Origin: Melaminivora sp034675505
GTDB taxonomy: Bacteria; Pseudomonadota; Gammaproteobacteria; Burkholderiales; Burkholderiaceae_C
Assembly: GCA_034675505.1 (NCBI GenBank)
Contig: JAUCDD010000038.1
Coordinates: 1-64,000, forward strand
DNA length: 64,000 bases
Direction of reading: 5' to 3'
The notes below the pieces were generated by a model. It was not told where the DNA came from. It did not search any database and was given only the letters and a program-made list of their open reading frames with translations. Position 1 is the first letter of the stretch; every line of letters begins with the position of its first letter. Position numbers and translations under genes: made by a program. Below are positions 34,518 through 44,194 of the stretch, one piece after another.

Positions 34518-34569
34518 TTTCCTGCCGCCGCCTGCGGGCCGCCCTCGTGGCCCCTGGCGCTGCCCTCCG

Positions 34570-34597
34570 ATGGCCCGCCGCGTGCGGGCCATTTTTC
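34570..34597 (+). terminator. Terminator after rplY
   Basis: ATGGCCCGC (34570-34578) pairs perfectly with GCGGGCCAT (34584-34592) around a five-base loop, followed by TTTTC. It ends the rplY transcript 50 bases after its stop and 30 bases before the pth start, so pth needs read-through or a promoter close to this hairpin. Confidence 0.85.
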
Positions 34598-34626
34598 TTG
34601 GCGCTGCCATCCGGATAATCGCCCCG

Positions 34627-35253
34627 ATGATCAGATTGTTTGTGGGCCTGGGCAATCCCGGGCCGGAATACGAGGACACGCGCCACAACGCGGGCTTTGC
34701 CTGGATCGACGAGGTGGCCCGCCAGCTCAAGGTGCAACTGGTGCCCGAGCGCAGCTATTGGGGCCTGGCGGCGCGCGCCAGCGTGCAGGGCCAGGCGGTG
34801 TGGCTGCTCAAGCCCCAGACCTACATGAACCTGTCGGGCAAGTCGGTGGCGGCGCTGGCGCGCTTTTTCAAGATCGCGCCGCACGAGGTGCTGGTGGCGC
34901 ACGACGAGCTGGATTTCGAGCCCGGCACCGCACGCCTCAAACAGGGCGGCAGCCACGGCGGGCACAACGGCCTGCGCGACATCCACGCGCAGCTGGGCGC
35001 GACCGACTACTGGCGCCTGCGCATCGGCATCGGCCACCCGGGGGTGAAGGCCGAGGTCGTGAACTGGGTGCTCAAGCGCCCCATGCAGGCCGAGCGCGAG
35101 CGCATCGAGGACAGCATCCAGCACGCCCTGAAGGCCCTGCCGCTGCTGCTGGCGGGCGACATGGACAAGGCCATCCAGCAGATCAACACGAACAAGCCGC
35201 CACGCCCCAAGCCCCCGCGGCCGGCAGCCGATCCAGTTAAAAATGATAGCTAA
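34627..35253 (+). CDS. pth: Peptidyl-tRNA hydrolase
   Basis: Pth frees tRNA from peptidyl-tRNA that drops off ribosomes. The 208-residue protein has GLGNPGPEYEDTRHNAGF with the catalytic histidine near residue 20, KPQTYMNLSGKSV near 66, HDELDFEPGTARLKQGGSHGGHNGLRD near 93-120, and a Pro/Lys-rich tail. The last residues VKNDS and the TAA stop are encoded by the start of a dispersed repeat (TTAAAAATGATAGCTAAAAG), so the true ancestral end was replaced. ATG 34627 gives MIRLFVGLGNPG. Confidence 0.97.
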   Translation: MIRLFVGLGNPGPEYEDTRHNAGFAWIDEVARQLKVQLVPERSYWGLAARASVQGQAVWLLKPQTYMNLSGKSVAALARFFKIAPHEVLVAHDELDFEPGTARLKQGGSHGGHNGLRDIHAQLGATDYWRLRIGIGHPGVKAEVVNWVLKRPMQAERERIEDSIQHALKALPLLLAGDMDKAIQQINTNKPPRPKPPRPAADPVKNDS

Positions 35254-35297
35254 AAGCCATTGATTGGCGCCGGCAAGCGGGCAAAAAGGCTGAAAAA
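35238..35297 (+). repeat. ATAGCT/CGCCGGC repeat at the pth end
   Basis: The copy reads AAAAATGATAGCTAAAAGCC, then ATTGATTG, GCGCCGGCAAGCGGGC and AAAAAGGCTGAAAAA. It covers the pth stop codon and ends next to the stop of the ferredoxin gene on the opposite strand, so it fills the whole convergent gap. Confidence 0.7.
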
Positions 35298-35299
35298 CC

Positions 35300-35563
35300 T
35301 CATTTCAGCAGCGCCGCGCGGGCCTGCAGCCGCTCGAACTTCTGCAGCAGCGTCTCGCGGTCTTCGGGGTGGGCCTCGTCGTGCGGGATGCAGGCCACCG
35401 GGCAGATGGCCACGCACTGCGGCTCGTCGAAGTGGCCGACGCGCTCGGTGCATTTGGCCGGGTCGATGACGTAGTGCTCCGGCCCCATGGTGATGGCCTC
35501 GTTGGGGCACTGCGGCTCGCACACGTCGCAGTTGATGCACTCTTCGGTGATTTTCAGAGCCAT
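35300..35563 (-). CDS. YfhL-type 2[4Fe-4S] ferredoxin
   Basis: This is a small electron carrier with two [4Fe-4S] clusters. The 87-residue protein has the first motif CINCDVCEPQCP near 9-20 and a second set with the wider spacing of this family, CTERVGHFDEPQCVAICPVAC near 38-58. The C-terminal helix (RETLLQKFERLQARAAL) is typical of YfhL-like proteins. ATG 35563 (MALKITEECINC) is chosen; the upstream extension is Arg-rich and unconserved. It converges with pth. Its redox partner is not evident. Confidence 0.93.
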   Translation of the reverse strand: MALKITEECINCDVCEPQCPNEAITMGPEHYVIDPAKCTERVGHFDEPQCVAICPVACIPHDEAHPEDRETLLQKFERLQARAALLK

Positions 35564-35743
35564 GGCGCGGCGCCCCCGGCGGCGCGTGCAGGCGCGCCGG
35601 CGCAGGGGGTGAATGTGGGTGCAGGCATGGGCCCGATTATCCGCCCCGCCCTGCCGCGGCATGCGTGTCCGCCCCAGGCGACCCTGCGGCTTTTGCCGCT
35701 ATGCTGCGCTCGCTGCCGCCCTGCCGCGCCCCTGCCCCCATCC

Positions 35744-36706
35744 ATGGCCCTGTTCCTGCTCAAACGCCTCGCCGCCCTGGCCGCCACGCTGCTGGCTGCA
35801 TCCATCGTGGTGTTCCTGGTGCTGGAGATACTGCCGGGCAACGCCGCCCAGGTGCTGCTGGGGCCCGACGCGGCTCCCGAAGCGGTCGCAGAACTCACGC
35901 GCAAGCTGGGCCTGGACCAAAGCGCCTGGCAGCGCTACTGGCACTGGATCGCCGGCCTGCTCACCGGCGACATGGGCCTGAGCCACGCCTACGGCGCTCC
36001 CGTGGGCGAGCTGATCGCCGAGCGCCTGGCACTCACCGTGCCGCTGGCGCTGCTGGCCATGGTGCTGGCCTCCTGCATCGCGCTGGCAGCCGGCGTGTAT
36101 GCGGCCTCGCGGCACAACCGGCTGGGCGACGTGGGCGTCATGGCGCTGGCGCAGCTGGGCATCGCCATTCCCGATTTCTGGTTCGCCATCCTGTTGATCC
36201 TGCTGTTTTCGGTGCAGCTGCAATGGTTCTCGGCGGGCGGTTTTCCCGGCTGGACGCCGGAGTCGGGCGGCGGCTTCTGGCCCGCGCTGCAGGCGCTCTT
36301 GCTGCCCGCCATCTCGCTGGCCGTGGTGCAGGGCGCGATCCTGGCGCGCATCACGCGCTCGGCGGTGCTGGACGTGCTGCGCGAGGACTTCGTGCGCACC
36401 GCGCGCGCCAAGGGCCTCTCGCGCCGCGCCGCGCTGTGGCGCCATGTGCTGAGGAACGCCATGATCCCGGTGGTCACCGTGATGGGCCTGCAGTTCGCCA
36501 ACCTGCTGGCCGGCACCATCGTGGTGGAGAACGTCTTCTACCTGCCGGGCCTCGGCCGGCTCATGTTCCAGTGGATCGCCAACCGCGACCTGGTGGTGGT
36601 GCGCAACTGCGTCATGCTGCTGGCGGCCATGGTGGTGCTGGTGAACTTCGTGGTTGACCTGCTGTATGCCGCCATCGACCCGCGCGTGCAGGTGGCGGGC
36701 GCATGA
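35744..36706 (+). CDS. ABC transporter permease, DppB-type
   Basis: This is the first inner-membrane permease of a peptide/opine/nickel-type ABC importer. The 320-residue protein has six predicted membrane helices beginning MALFLLKRLAALAATLLAAS and the family cytoplasmic EAA loop TARAKGLSRRAALWRHVLRNAMIPVV near 223-248. It ends VVDLLYAAIDPRVQVAGA, as DppB proteins do (YALLDPRI-like). It opens the operon permease-permease-ATPase-ATPase-binding protein-amidase, about 180 bases from the divergent ferredoxin, and overlaps the next gene by four bases. Confidence 0.92.
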   Translation: MALFLLKRLAALAATLLAASIVVFLVLEILPGNAAQVLLGPDAAPEAVAELTRKLGLDQSAWQRYWHWIAGLLTGDMGLSHAYGAPVGELIAERLALTVPLALLAMVLASCIALAAGVYAASRHNRLGDVGVMALAQLGIAIPDFWFAILLILLFSVQLQWFSAGGFPGWTPESGGGFWPALQALLLPAISLAVVQGAILARITRSAVLDVLREDFVRTARAKGLSRRAALWRHVLRNAMIPVVTVMGLQFANLLAGTIVVENVFYLPGLGRLMFQWIANRDLVVVRNCVMLLAAMVVLVNFVVDLLYAAIDPRVQVAGA

Positions 36707-37524
36707 GGGCCCTGCGCCACCGCAGCCTGGTATTGGGCGCGGTGCTCACGCTGGCGCTTCTCGCCGCCGCGCTGCTGTCCTTCGTCTGGACGCCCTGGCC
36801 GCCCTACGAGATGGACATGGCCAACACCCTGCAGCCGCCCGGCCGCGCGCACTGGCTGGGCACCGATGCCTACGGGCGCGACGTGGCGTCGTTGCTGCTG
36901 GTGGGCGCGCGCGCCACCATCGCCGTGGGCGTGATCGCCGTGGGCATAGGCCTGGCTGTGGGCACGCTGCTGGGCCTGGTCGCGGCCGCGCGCCGGGGCT
37001 GGGTGGAAGAGCTCATCATGCGCGTGGCCGACTTCACCTTCGCCTTCCCCGCGCTGCTGCTGGCCATCATGCTGACCGCCGTGTACGGGCCGGGCATGGT
37101 CAACGCCATCATCGCCATCGGCATCTTCTACATCCCCACCTTTGCCCGCGTCACGCGCGCCTCGGCGCAGGCCGTGTGGGCGCGCGAGTACGTGCTGGCC
37201 GCGCGCGCCAGCGGCAAGGGCGCCGCGCGCATCACGCTGGAGCACGTGCTGCCCAACATCGCCTCGGTGCTGATCGTGCAGGCCACCATCCAGTTCGCCC
37301 TCGCCGTGCTGGCCGAGGCCGCGCTGTCCTACCTGGGCCTGGGCACGCAGCCGCCGCAGCCCTCCTGGGGGCGCATGCTGGCCGAGGCGCAGACGCTGAT
37401 GTTCCAGGCGCCGCTGCTGGCCGTGTGGCCCGGCGTGGCGATCGCGCTGGCGGTGCTGGGGCTCAACCTGCTGGGCGACGGCCTGCGCGACGTGCTGGAC
37501 CCGCGCCTGGCGCGCCAGCGCTGA
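36703..37524 (+). CDS. ABC transporter permease, DppC-type
   Basis: This is the second permease of the same importer. The 273-residue protein has an N-terminal helix, the family-typical periplasmic stretch with HWLGTDAYGRDVASLLLVGARATI near 46-69, several more helices, and the EAA loop AARASGKGAARITLEHVLPNI. Near the end it has the conserved ALSYLGLGTQPPQPSWGRML and terminates LGDGLRDVLDPRLARQR. Both the sequence and the ATGA coupling to the DppB-type gene support the assignment. Confidence 0.92.
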   Translation: MRALRHRSLVLGAVLTLALLAAALLSFVWTPWPPYEMDMANTLQPPGRAHWLGTDAYGRDVASLLLVGARATIAVGVIAVGIGLAVGTLLGLVAAARRGWVEELIMRVADFTFAFPALLLAIMLTAVYGPGMVNAIIAIGIFYIPTFARVTRASAQAVWAREYVLAARASGKGAARITLEHVLPNIASVLIVQATIQFALAVLAEAALSYLGLGTQPPQPSWGRMLAEAQTLMFQAPLLAVWPGVAIALAVLGLNLLGDGLRDVLDPRLARQR

Positions 37525-37535
37525 GAGATTCGAAG

Positions 37536-38525
37536 ATGGCAGCCGACACGCAACCCCCGCTGCTGCAGGTGCAGAACCTGGGCATCACCCTGCCCACCCG
37601 GCGCGGCCCGGCGCGCGCGCTGCGGGCGCTGGATTTCTCGCTCGCGCGCGGCGAGACGCTAGGGCTGATAGGAGAATCCGGCAGCGGCAAGTCGCTCACC
37701 GCGCTGGCGCTGATGGGGCTGCTGCCCGAGGGCGCGCAGCTCGAGGGCAGCATTCGCCTGAACGGCCAGGAGCTGCTGGGCCTGCCCGACGCCGACTGGT
37801 GCCGCCTGCGCGGCAACCGCATGGCGATGATCTTCCAGGAGCCCATGACGGCGCTGAACCCGGTGCACACCATAGGCCGGCAGGTCGCAGAGCCGTTGCG
37901 CCTGCACCGGGGCCTGTCGGCCGCCCAGGCACGCGCCGAGGCGGTGGCACTGCTGGAGCGCGTGGGCATCGCGCGCGCGGCCGAGCGGCTGGACGCCTAC
38001 CCGCACCAGTTCTCGGGCGGCCAGCGCCAGCGCATCACCATCGCCATGGCGCTGGCCTGCGGGCCGGACTTGCTGATCGCCGACGAGCCGACCACCGCGC
38101 TGGACGTAACGCTGCAAAAGCAGGTGCTGGAGCTGATCGGCGAGCTGGTGGCCGAGCGCGGCATGGCGCTGCTCCTGATCTCGCACGACCTGGCGGTGAT
38201 CGCCGGCGCGGTGCAGCGCACGCTGGTCATGTACGGCGGCGCGGTGGTCGAGCAGGGCCCGACGCGCGCGCTGTTCACCGCGCTGGCCCATCCCTACACG
38301 CAGGGGCTGTTCGCGGCGCGCCCGCACCTGGGCGCGGGCCGCGTGCCGGGCCTGCGGCTGCCAACGATCGCCGGCACCGTGCCCGAGCTGGCCGACCTGC
38401 CGCCCGGCTGCCCCTTTGCCGGCCGCTGCCCGCGCACCATCGCCGCATGCGATGCCGCGCTGCCGGCAGCCATGCCTGTCGGCGCTGGGCACACGGCGCG
38501 CTGCATACGCCTGGGGGAGCCATGA
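37536..38525 (+). CDS. ABC transporter ATPase, DppD-type
   Basis: This is the first of two ATPases powering the importer. The 329-residue protein has Walker A LIGESGSGKSLTALALMG near 44, the Q-loop FQEPMTALNP near 100, signature QFSGGQRQRITIAMAL near 163, Walker B LLIADEPTTALDVT, and the switch histidine LLISHDLAV. After the ATPase core it has the C-terminal oligopeptide-transporter segment with cysteines (PFAGRCPRTIAACDAA), which in family members such as DppD binds an iron-sulfur cluster or metal. The following partner gene is separated by repeats. Confidence 0.93.
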   Translation: MAADTQPPLLQVQNLGITLPTRRGPARALRALDFSLARGETLGLIGESGSGKSLTALALMGLLPEGAQLEGSIRLNGQELLGLPDADWCRLRGNRMAMIFQEPMTALNPVHTIGRQVAEPLRLHRGLSAAQARAEAVALLERVGIARAAERLDAYPHQFSGGQRQRITIAMALACGPDLLIADEPTTALDVTLQKQVLELIGELVAERGMALLLISHDLAVIAGAVQRTLVMYGGAVVEQGPTRALFTALAHPYTQGLFAARPHLGAGRVPGLRLPTIAGTVPELADLPPGCPFAGRCPRTIAACDAALPAAMPVGAGHTARCIRLGEP

Positions 38526-38532
38526 TTGCTCT

Positions 38533-38588
38533 GTTTTTCATAGCTGCAAGCCGCGAAAAGACGCCGGCAACCGGGGGTTTGGCTCGAA
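38533..38588 (+). repeat. ATAGCT/CGCCGGC repeat between the two ATPase genes
   Basis: This copy reads TTTTTCATAGCTGCAAGCC, then CGAAAAGA, CGCCGGCAACCGGGGG and TTTGGCTCGAA. It begins eight bases after the DppD-type stop and is followed 20 bases later by the left arm of a large inverted repeat. Confidence 0.65.
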
Positions 38589-38608
38589 TTTCGCCCGCAA
38601 CGGGGCAG

Positions 38609-38780
38609 CCCTCACCCCAGCCCTCTCCCAGAGGGAGAGGGAGGATATCCGGCCAGACATGAGGGCGGACGCCCGCGCCCCAACCCCCTCCCAGGGGGAG
38701 AGGGGGGAATGCCGGGTGGGCGCGTGTGCGGAGGCGGCTGTCTTGCTCCCTCTCCCTCTGGGAGAGGGCTGGGGTGAGGG
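38609..38780. repeat. Perfect 35-bp inverted repeat with related inner element
   Basis: The arms 38609-38643 and 38746-38780 are exact reverse complements. They begin CCCTCACCCCAGCCCTCTCC and end CTCTGGGAGAGGGCTGGGGT-GAGGG on the right. Each arm itself contains a small CTCCC/GGGAG palindrome, and a third related CCCTCC-AGGGGGAGAG block lies between them (near 38683-38707). This resembles the CCCTCACCCC-type intergenic repeats common in proteobacteria. It separates two genes of one transporter. Confidence 0.9.
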
Positions 38781-38789
38781 CCGGCCACG

Positions 38790-39590
<801 letters not shown>

Positions 39591-39660
39591 TAAAAAGATG
39601 CCGGGCACCGCCTTGTGCGGCGCAGCATCACTTCCACAACCCATCGAGGAGACGCAAGCC

Positions 39661-41154
39661 ATGTTCACCCGCCGTACCGCCCTGGCCACCAGTGCCCTGG
39701 CCGCCAGCGTCCTGTCCACGCCGCTGCAGTCGCTGGCCCAGGCCGGCAAGAAGGACAGTGTCACCCTGGCCATGACGCTGGAGCCGCCGGGGCTGGACCC
39801 CACGGCCGGCGCCGCCTCGTCGATCGCCGAGGTCACGCTCTACAACATCTACGAGACGCTGACCAAGATCAACAGCGACGGCAGCGTCTCGCCCCTGCTG
39901 GCCGAGGGCTGGGAAGTCTCGCCGGACCTGAAGACCTACACCTTCCGCCTGCGCCGCGGCGTGAAATTCCACAACGGCGAGCCCTTCAACGCCGAAGCGG
40001 TGAAGTTCTCCTTCGACCGCGCCGGCGGCGACAAGAGCACCAACAAGGACAAGCGGACGTTTGCCAACCTGACCACGCAGGTGGTGGACGAGCACACCGT
40101 GGTGCTGCTGAACAAGGAAATCGACCCCGACCTGCTGTTCCTGCTGGGCCAGGCCACGGCCATCATCGTCGAGCCCAAGAGCGCCGACACCAACGCCGCC
40201 AAGCCCAACGGCACCGGCCCCTACAAGCTGGCCGCATGGAGCCGCGGTGCCTCGGTCTCGCTGGTGGCTTGGCCCGAGTGGCGCGATGCCTCCAGGATCC
40301 GCATCCGCCGCGCCACCTTCCGCTTCATCCCCGACCCGGCGGCGCAGGTTGCAGCGCTGCTGGCTGGCGACGTGGATGCGTTTGCCCGCGTCACGCCGCG
40401 CAGCATGGCGCAGTTCAAGAGCAACCCGCGCTTTCAGGTCATCATCAGCGGCTCGCGCGCCAAGACCATCCTGGCCATCAACAACGCCAAAAAACCCCTG
40501 GACGACGTGCGCGTGCGCCGGGCCATTGCGGCGGCCATCGACCGCAAGGCCGTCATCCAGGGCGCGGCCGACGGCCTGGGCGTGCCCATCGGCAGCCACT
40601 ACGTGCCGGGCGCGCTGGGCTACGTGGACACCACCGGCATCAACCCCTACGACCCCGAAAAGGCCAAGCGCCTGCTGGCCGAGGCGGGCGTCAAGACGCC
40701 GCTGGAGCTGACGCTGACGCTGCCGCCCGCGCCCTATGCGCGCCAGGGCGGCGAAGTGATCGCCGCGCAGCTGGCCAAGGTCGGCATTACCGCCAAGCTG
40801 CAAAACGTCGAGTGGGCGCAGTGGCTGTCGGGCACCTACGGCAACAAGAACTACGACCTGACCATCATTTCGCACGTCGAGCCTTTCGACCTGGGCAACT
40901 TCGCCAAGCCGGACTACTACTGGGGCTACAAGAGCGAGAAGTTCGACAAGCTCTACGACGAGATCAAGAACGCCACCCGCCCGGCCGACCGCGCCCGCCT
41001 GCTGGGCGACGCGCAGCGCCTGCTGGCCGAGGACAGCGTGCACGCCTTCCTGTACCAGCCGCAGTGGGTCACGGTGGCCAACAAGAACCTGCGCGGACTG
41101 TGGAAGGACATGCCGATCTTCATCAACGACCTGTCGGCCTTGTCCTGGGCATGA
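39661..41154 (+). CDS. ABC transporter substrate-binding protein, peptide family (SBP5)
   Basis: This is the periplasmic receptor of the importer. The 497-residue protein has a Tat- or Sec-type signal (MFTRRTALATSALAASVLSTP, cleavage near QSLAQA). It then shows the SBP5 blocks: LDPTAGAASSIAEVTLYNIYETLTKI, LAEGWEVSPDLKTYTFRLRRGVKFHNGEPF near 85-115, and ARVTPRSMAQFKSNPRFQV. The substrate cannot be read from sequence; the neighbouring amidase suggests amides or modified peptides. GAGGAG lies upstream of ATG 39661. It overlaps the amidase gene in an ATGA. Confidence 0.93.
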   Translation: MFTRRTALATSALAASVLSTPLQSLAQAGKKDSVTLAMTLEPPGLDPTAGAASSIAEVTLYNIYETLTKINSDGSVSPLLAEGWEVSPDLKTYTFRLRRGVKFHNGEPFNAEAVKFSFDRAGGDKSTNKDKRTFANLTTQVVDEHTVVLLNKEIDPDLLFLLGQATAIIVEPKSADTNAAKPNGTGPYKLAAWSRGASVSLVAWPEWRDASRIRIRRATFRFIPDPAAQVAALLAGDVDAFARVTPRSMAQFKSNPRFQVIISGSRAKTILAINNAKKPLDDVRVRRAIAAAIDRKAVIQGAADGLGVPIGSHYVPGALGYVDTTGINPYDPEKAKRLLAEAGVKTPLELTLTLPPAPYARQGGEVIAAQLAKVGITAKLQNVEWAQWLSGTYGNKNYDLTIISHVEPFDLGNFAKPDYYWGYKSEKFDKLYDEIKNATRPADRARLLGDAQRLLAEDSVHAFLYQPQWVTVANKNLRGLWKDMPIFINDLSALSWA

Positions 41155-42551
41155 CCGAGTTGCATGAACTGTCCGCGCACGAGCTGCTGGCGGGCTACCG
41201 CGCGCGCAGCTTCTCGCCGGTGGAGGCCACGCGCGCGGTGCTGGCGCACATCGAGCGCTGGGAGCCGCACCTCGCCGCCACCTGGCTGCTGCGCCCCGAG
41301 GCGGCTCTGCAGCAGGCGCGCGAGAGCGAGGCGCGCTGGCTGCGCGGCGCGCCCTGCGGCCCGCTGGACGGCGTGCCGGCCACGCTCAAGGACAACATCG
41401 CCACCGCCGGCGACCCGACGCCGCTGGGCACGGCCGCGACCGACCTGATCCCGGCCGCGTCGGATGCCCCGCCCGCCGCGCGGCTGCGCGAAGCCGGCGC
41501 GGTGCTGGTGGCCAAGACCACCATGCCCGACTTCGGCATGCTGTCCTCGGGCCTGTCGTCCTTCCATGCGCTGGCGCGCAACCCCTGGGATCTGAGCAAA
41601 GGCCCGGGCGGCTCCAGTTCCGGCGCGGGCGCGGCGGCCGCGGCCGGCTACGGGCCGCTGCACGTAGGTACCGACATAGGCGGGTCGCTGCGCCTGCCGG
41701 CCAGCTGGTGCGGCATCTTCACCCTCAAGCCCAGCCTGGGCCGCATCCCCATCGACCCGCCCTACACCGGCCGCGCCGCCGGCCCCATGACGCGCAGCGT
41801 GGGCGACGCGGCGCTGATGATGCAGGCGCTGGCCCGGCCCGACGCGCGCGACAGCATGGCCCTGCCGGCGCAGGACATCGCCTGGGACGACTACGCCGCC
41901 GGGCCGGACATCCCGCGCGGCCTGCGCATCGGCCTGCTGCTGGACGCCGGCTGCGGCCTGCCCGTGCAGCCCGACGTGCGCGCCGCCGTGCAGGCGGCCG
42001 CGCAGCTGCTGGAGCAGGCCGGCGCGACCATCGTGCCCATGCGCCCCTTCCTCACGCGCGCCATGCTGGATGGCATGGACCATTTCTGGCGCATGCGGTC
42101 GTACATGGACCTGCGCACCCTGGCGCCCGGGCAACAGGCGCGCGTGCTGCCCTTCATCCGCGACTGGGCCATGAGCGCCGCCGGCTTCGAAGGCGCCCAT
42201 GTCTACGAGGCCAGCCAGCAGTTCCACGCCACGCGCGTGGCGACGGTGCGCGCCTGCGCGCAGCTCGACTACGTGCTGTCGCCGGTCGCGCCCATCACGG
42301 CCTTCGCCGCCGAACTGCCCAGCCCCACGAACGACCCGCTGCGCCCGCTGGAGCACATCGCCTTCACCGTGCCGTTCAACATGTCCGAACAGCCGGCCGC
42401 GTCCATCAATTGCGGCTGGAGCAACTCCGGCCTGCCCATCGGCCTGCAGATCGCCGGCCAGCGCTTCGACGACCTGGGCGTGCTGCGCGTGGCGCATGCC
42501 TTCGAGCAGCTGCGCGGGCCGCAGCTCCCCTGGCCCCGCCCGCCCGCTTGA
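41151..42551 (+). CDS. Amidase (amidase signature family)
   Basis: This amidase hydrolyses an amide bond, presumably in a compound brought in by the transporter. The 466-residue protein has the Ser-Ser-Lys triad regions: the lysine of VPATLKDNIATAG near 83, the Gly/Ser-rich GPGGSSSGAGAAAAAGYGPL near 155, and the nucleophile region GTDIGGSLRLPASWCG near 177. It is translationally coupled to the binding protein. The product group (aliphatic amide, peptide amide, carbamate) cannot be told from sequence. No signal peptide is seen, so it should be cytoplasmic. Confidence 0.92.
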   Translation: MTELHELSAHELLAGYRARSFSPVEATRAVLAHIERWEPHLAATWLLRPEAALQQARESEARWLRGAPCGPLDGVPATLKDNIATAGDPTPLGTAATDLIPAASDAPPAARLREAGAVLVAKTTMPDFGMLSSGLSSFHALARNPWDLSKGPGGSSSGAGAAAAAGYGPLHVGTDIGGSLRLPASWCGIFTLKPSLGRIPIDPPYTGRAAGPMTRSVGDAALMMQALARPDARDSMALPAQDIAWDDYAAGPDIPRGLRIGLLLDAGCGLPVQPDVRAAVQAAAQLLEQAGATIVPMRPFLTRAMLDGMDHFWRMRSYMDLRTLAPGQQARVLPFIRDWAMSAAGFEGAHVYEASQQFHATRVATVRACAQLDYVLSPVAPITAFAAELPSPTNDPLRPLEHIAFTVPFNMSEQPAASINCGWSNSGLPIGLQIAGQRFDDLGVLRVAHAFEQLRGPQLPWPRPPA

Positions 42552-42567
42552 GCGCCCGGGCGGCGGC

Positions 42568-42626
42568 ATTTCAAGCGAAAAGCTGCACTTGCCGGCGCCA
42601 ATAAACGGCCTCTAGCTATCAAATAC
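42568..42626 (-). repeat. ATAGCT/CGCCGGC repeat in the amidase-LysE convergent gap
   Basis: On the minus strand it reads TTTGATAGCTAGAGGCC, then GTTTATTG, GCGCCGGCAAGTGCAGC and TTTTCGCTTGAAA. It fills most of the gap between the two convergent stop codons and lies seven bases from the LysE-family stop. Confidence 0.7.
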
Positions 42627-42632
42627 GCAGCA

Positions 42633-43307
42633 TCACCGCTGCGCCGTGGCCAGCCGCAGCGCCAGGCCCAGGAACACCAGGCCGGCGGTGCGGTTCAGCA
42701 GCCGCTGCGCGCGCGCCGAGCGCTGCAGCAGTGCGCCAAAAGCGCCGGAAAAACAGGCGATGGCGCCAAAGACCAGCAGCGTCGCCAGCATGAACACCAG
42801 CCCCAGCAGCATGATCTGCGGCGCCAGGGCGCCGCGCGCCGGGTCGGCAAACTGCGGCAGGAAAGCCAGGAAGAAGATCAGCACCTTGGGGTTGGTGAGG
42901 TTCATGACGACCCCGCGCCCCACCATGCGCAGCGCACCGGCGCGCGGCTGGCCGGCCGGGCCGGGGGCATCGGCGCCCGCATCGGCGGCGCCGGGCGCCG
43001 GCACATCCGCAGCGCCGCTGGCAGGCGCGCGCAGCGCCCCCCAGGCCAGCCAGACCAGGTAGGCCGCGCCGCACAGCTTGAGCACCGTGAAGGCCGCGCT
43101 GGAGGCAGCGAACACCGCCGCCAGCCCCAGCGCCACGGCCGCCGTGTGCCCCACCAGCCCCAGGCACAGGCCCAGCACCACGCACATGCCGGCGCGCCAG
43201 CCGCGCTGGGCCGACTGCAGCAGCACGAAAATGTTGTCCGGCCCGGGCGTGAGCGCCAGCAGCACGGCAACGCCGAAAAATGCGACCAGGGTTTGCAGTG
43301 CAGGCAT
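42633..43307 (-). CDS. LysE/RhtB family amino-acid exporter
   Basis: This is an inner-membrane exporter of the LysE superfamily, which removes amino acids or their analogues. The 224-residue protein has the family start AFFGVAVLLALTPGPDNIFVLLQSAQRGWRAGM near 9-41, a central cytoplasmic Ala/Gly/Pro-rich loop, the conserved MNLTNPKVLIFFLAFLPQF near 133, and two last helices. The start ATG is 43307. No regulator gene is adjacent, although a LysR-type gene often is, so the substrate is unknown. Confidence 0.92.
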   Translation of the reverse strand: MPALQTLVAFFGVAVLLALTPGPDNIFVLLQSAQRGWRAGMCVVLGLCLGLVGHTAAVALGLAAVFAASSAAFTVLKLCGAAYLVWLAWGALRAPASGAADVPAPGAADAGADAPGPAGQPRAGALRMVGRGVVMNLTNPKVLIFFLAFLPQFADPARGALAPQIMLLGLVFMLATLLVFGAIACFSGAFGALLQRSARAQRLLNRTAGLVFLGLALRLATAQR

Positions 43308-43472
43308 GGCGGTGGACGTGGTGGCTTGGGACCACGGAAACGAAGAGGAAGGGAAATTGTGCCTGCGCCAACCCTGCCGGCCCAGGGCGCGCGGGGACGC
43401 CAGAACGCACAATAGCGCATCCCCCGCCCGGCGCCGCAACCGCCGCTTTCCCCTCATCCCCCCGCCCGTCCC

Positions 43473-44081
43473 ATGGATCCCTTCGTCCTGGCAACCCTGG
43501 CCGCCGCCAGCGCCTGGCTGGTCAACGGCCAGCAGCAGCGCCGCCGCGTCGCGCTGCTGGGCCAGCAACTCGCCCCCTACGAGATCGAGCGCCTGATGCA
43601 GGGGCTCACCGAGGGCTATCTGCGCGCCATGGGCGAGGCCTCGCCCGAGCGGCGCCAGCAGGTGCTGGACACCCTGGCGCCGGCCGAGGCGCAGCTGAGC
43701 GGGCAATTCGAGCGCTTCGCCGCCGACTTCGCCCGCCTGCCGGCAGCCGACACGCGCGTCAGCCGGCTGGCCATCGGCCTGCCCTTTGCCACGCAGCTGC
43801 TGCCTTCCGCCACCTTCGACATGCGCGCCCTGCTGGCCGTGCATGCGCGCGGCATCGCCCGGGCAGCGCGCAACGAAGACGGCCTGGCCGCCCGCGAACG
43901 CGCCTTCGTGATGACCGCCGAGCTGCTGCTGATGCAGCACAGCTGCCACTGGTTCTGCAAGTCGCGCACGGTGGCCGGCGCGCGCGTGCTGGCCCGGCAC
44001 AGGACGCCGCACGCGCAGCTGGTGCAGTCGGTGGCGCCGGCCACGCGCACGGCCTACCTGGCGCTGGCCACCGGACGCTGA
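43473..44081 (+). CDS. Conserved protein of unknown function
   Basis: I do not recognise a family. The 202-residue protein starts MDPFVLATLAAASAWLVNG, a weak hydrophobic N-terminus without a clear cleavage site. It is mostly predicted alpha-helical and rich in Ala, Arg, Leu and Gln. One stretch stands out, LLMQHSCHWFCKSRTVAG near 155, with two cysteines and two histidines close together, which could bind metal. Codon use matches the core genes, so recent import is not suggested. It is followed about 100 bases later by a histidine-kinase-like gene on the same strand. Confidence 0.6.
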   Translation: MDPFVLATLAAASAWLVNGQQQRRRVALLGQQLAPYEIERLMQGLTEGYLRAMGEASPERRQQVLDTLAPAEAQLSGQFERFAADFARLPAADTRVSRLAIGLPFATQLLPSATFDMRALLAVHARGIARAARNEDGLAARERAFVMTAELLLMQHSCHWFCKSRTVAGARVLARHRTPHAQLVQSVAPATRTAYLALATGR

Positions 44082-44194
44082 GGCGCCAGCCGGGCGCGGC
44101 AGGGCCGGTGCCGCACAATTGCACACACCTGCTTACATGCGGCCCCGTCCTACCCCAGCGCGCCGCAGCGGCTGGTTCAATGCCGGTCAAAGCC

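Noticed and set aside
38526..38789. An insertion sequence between the two ATPase genes
   Set aside because: There is no transposase and no target duplication that I can see. The gap holds only short repeats.
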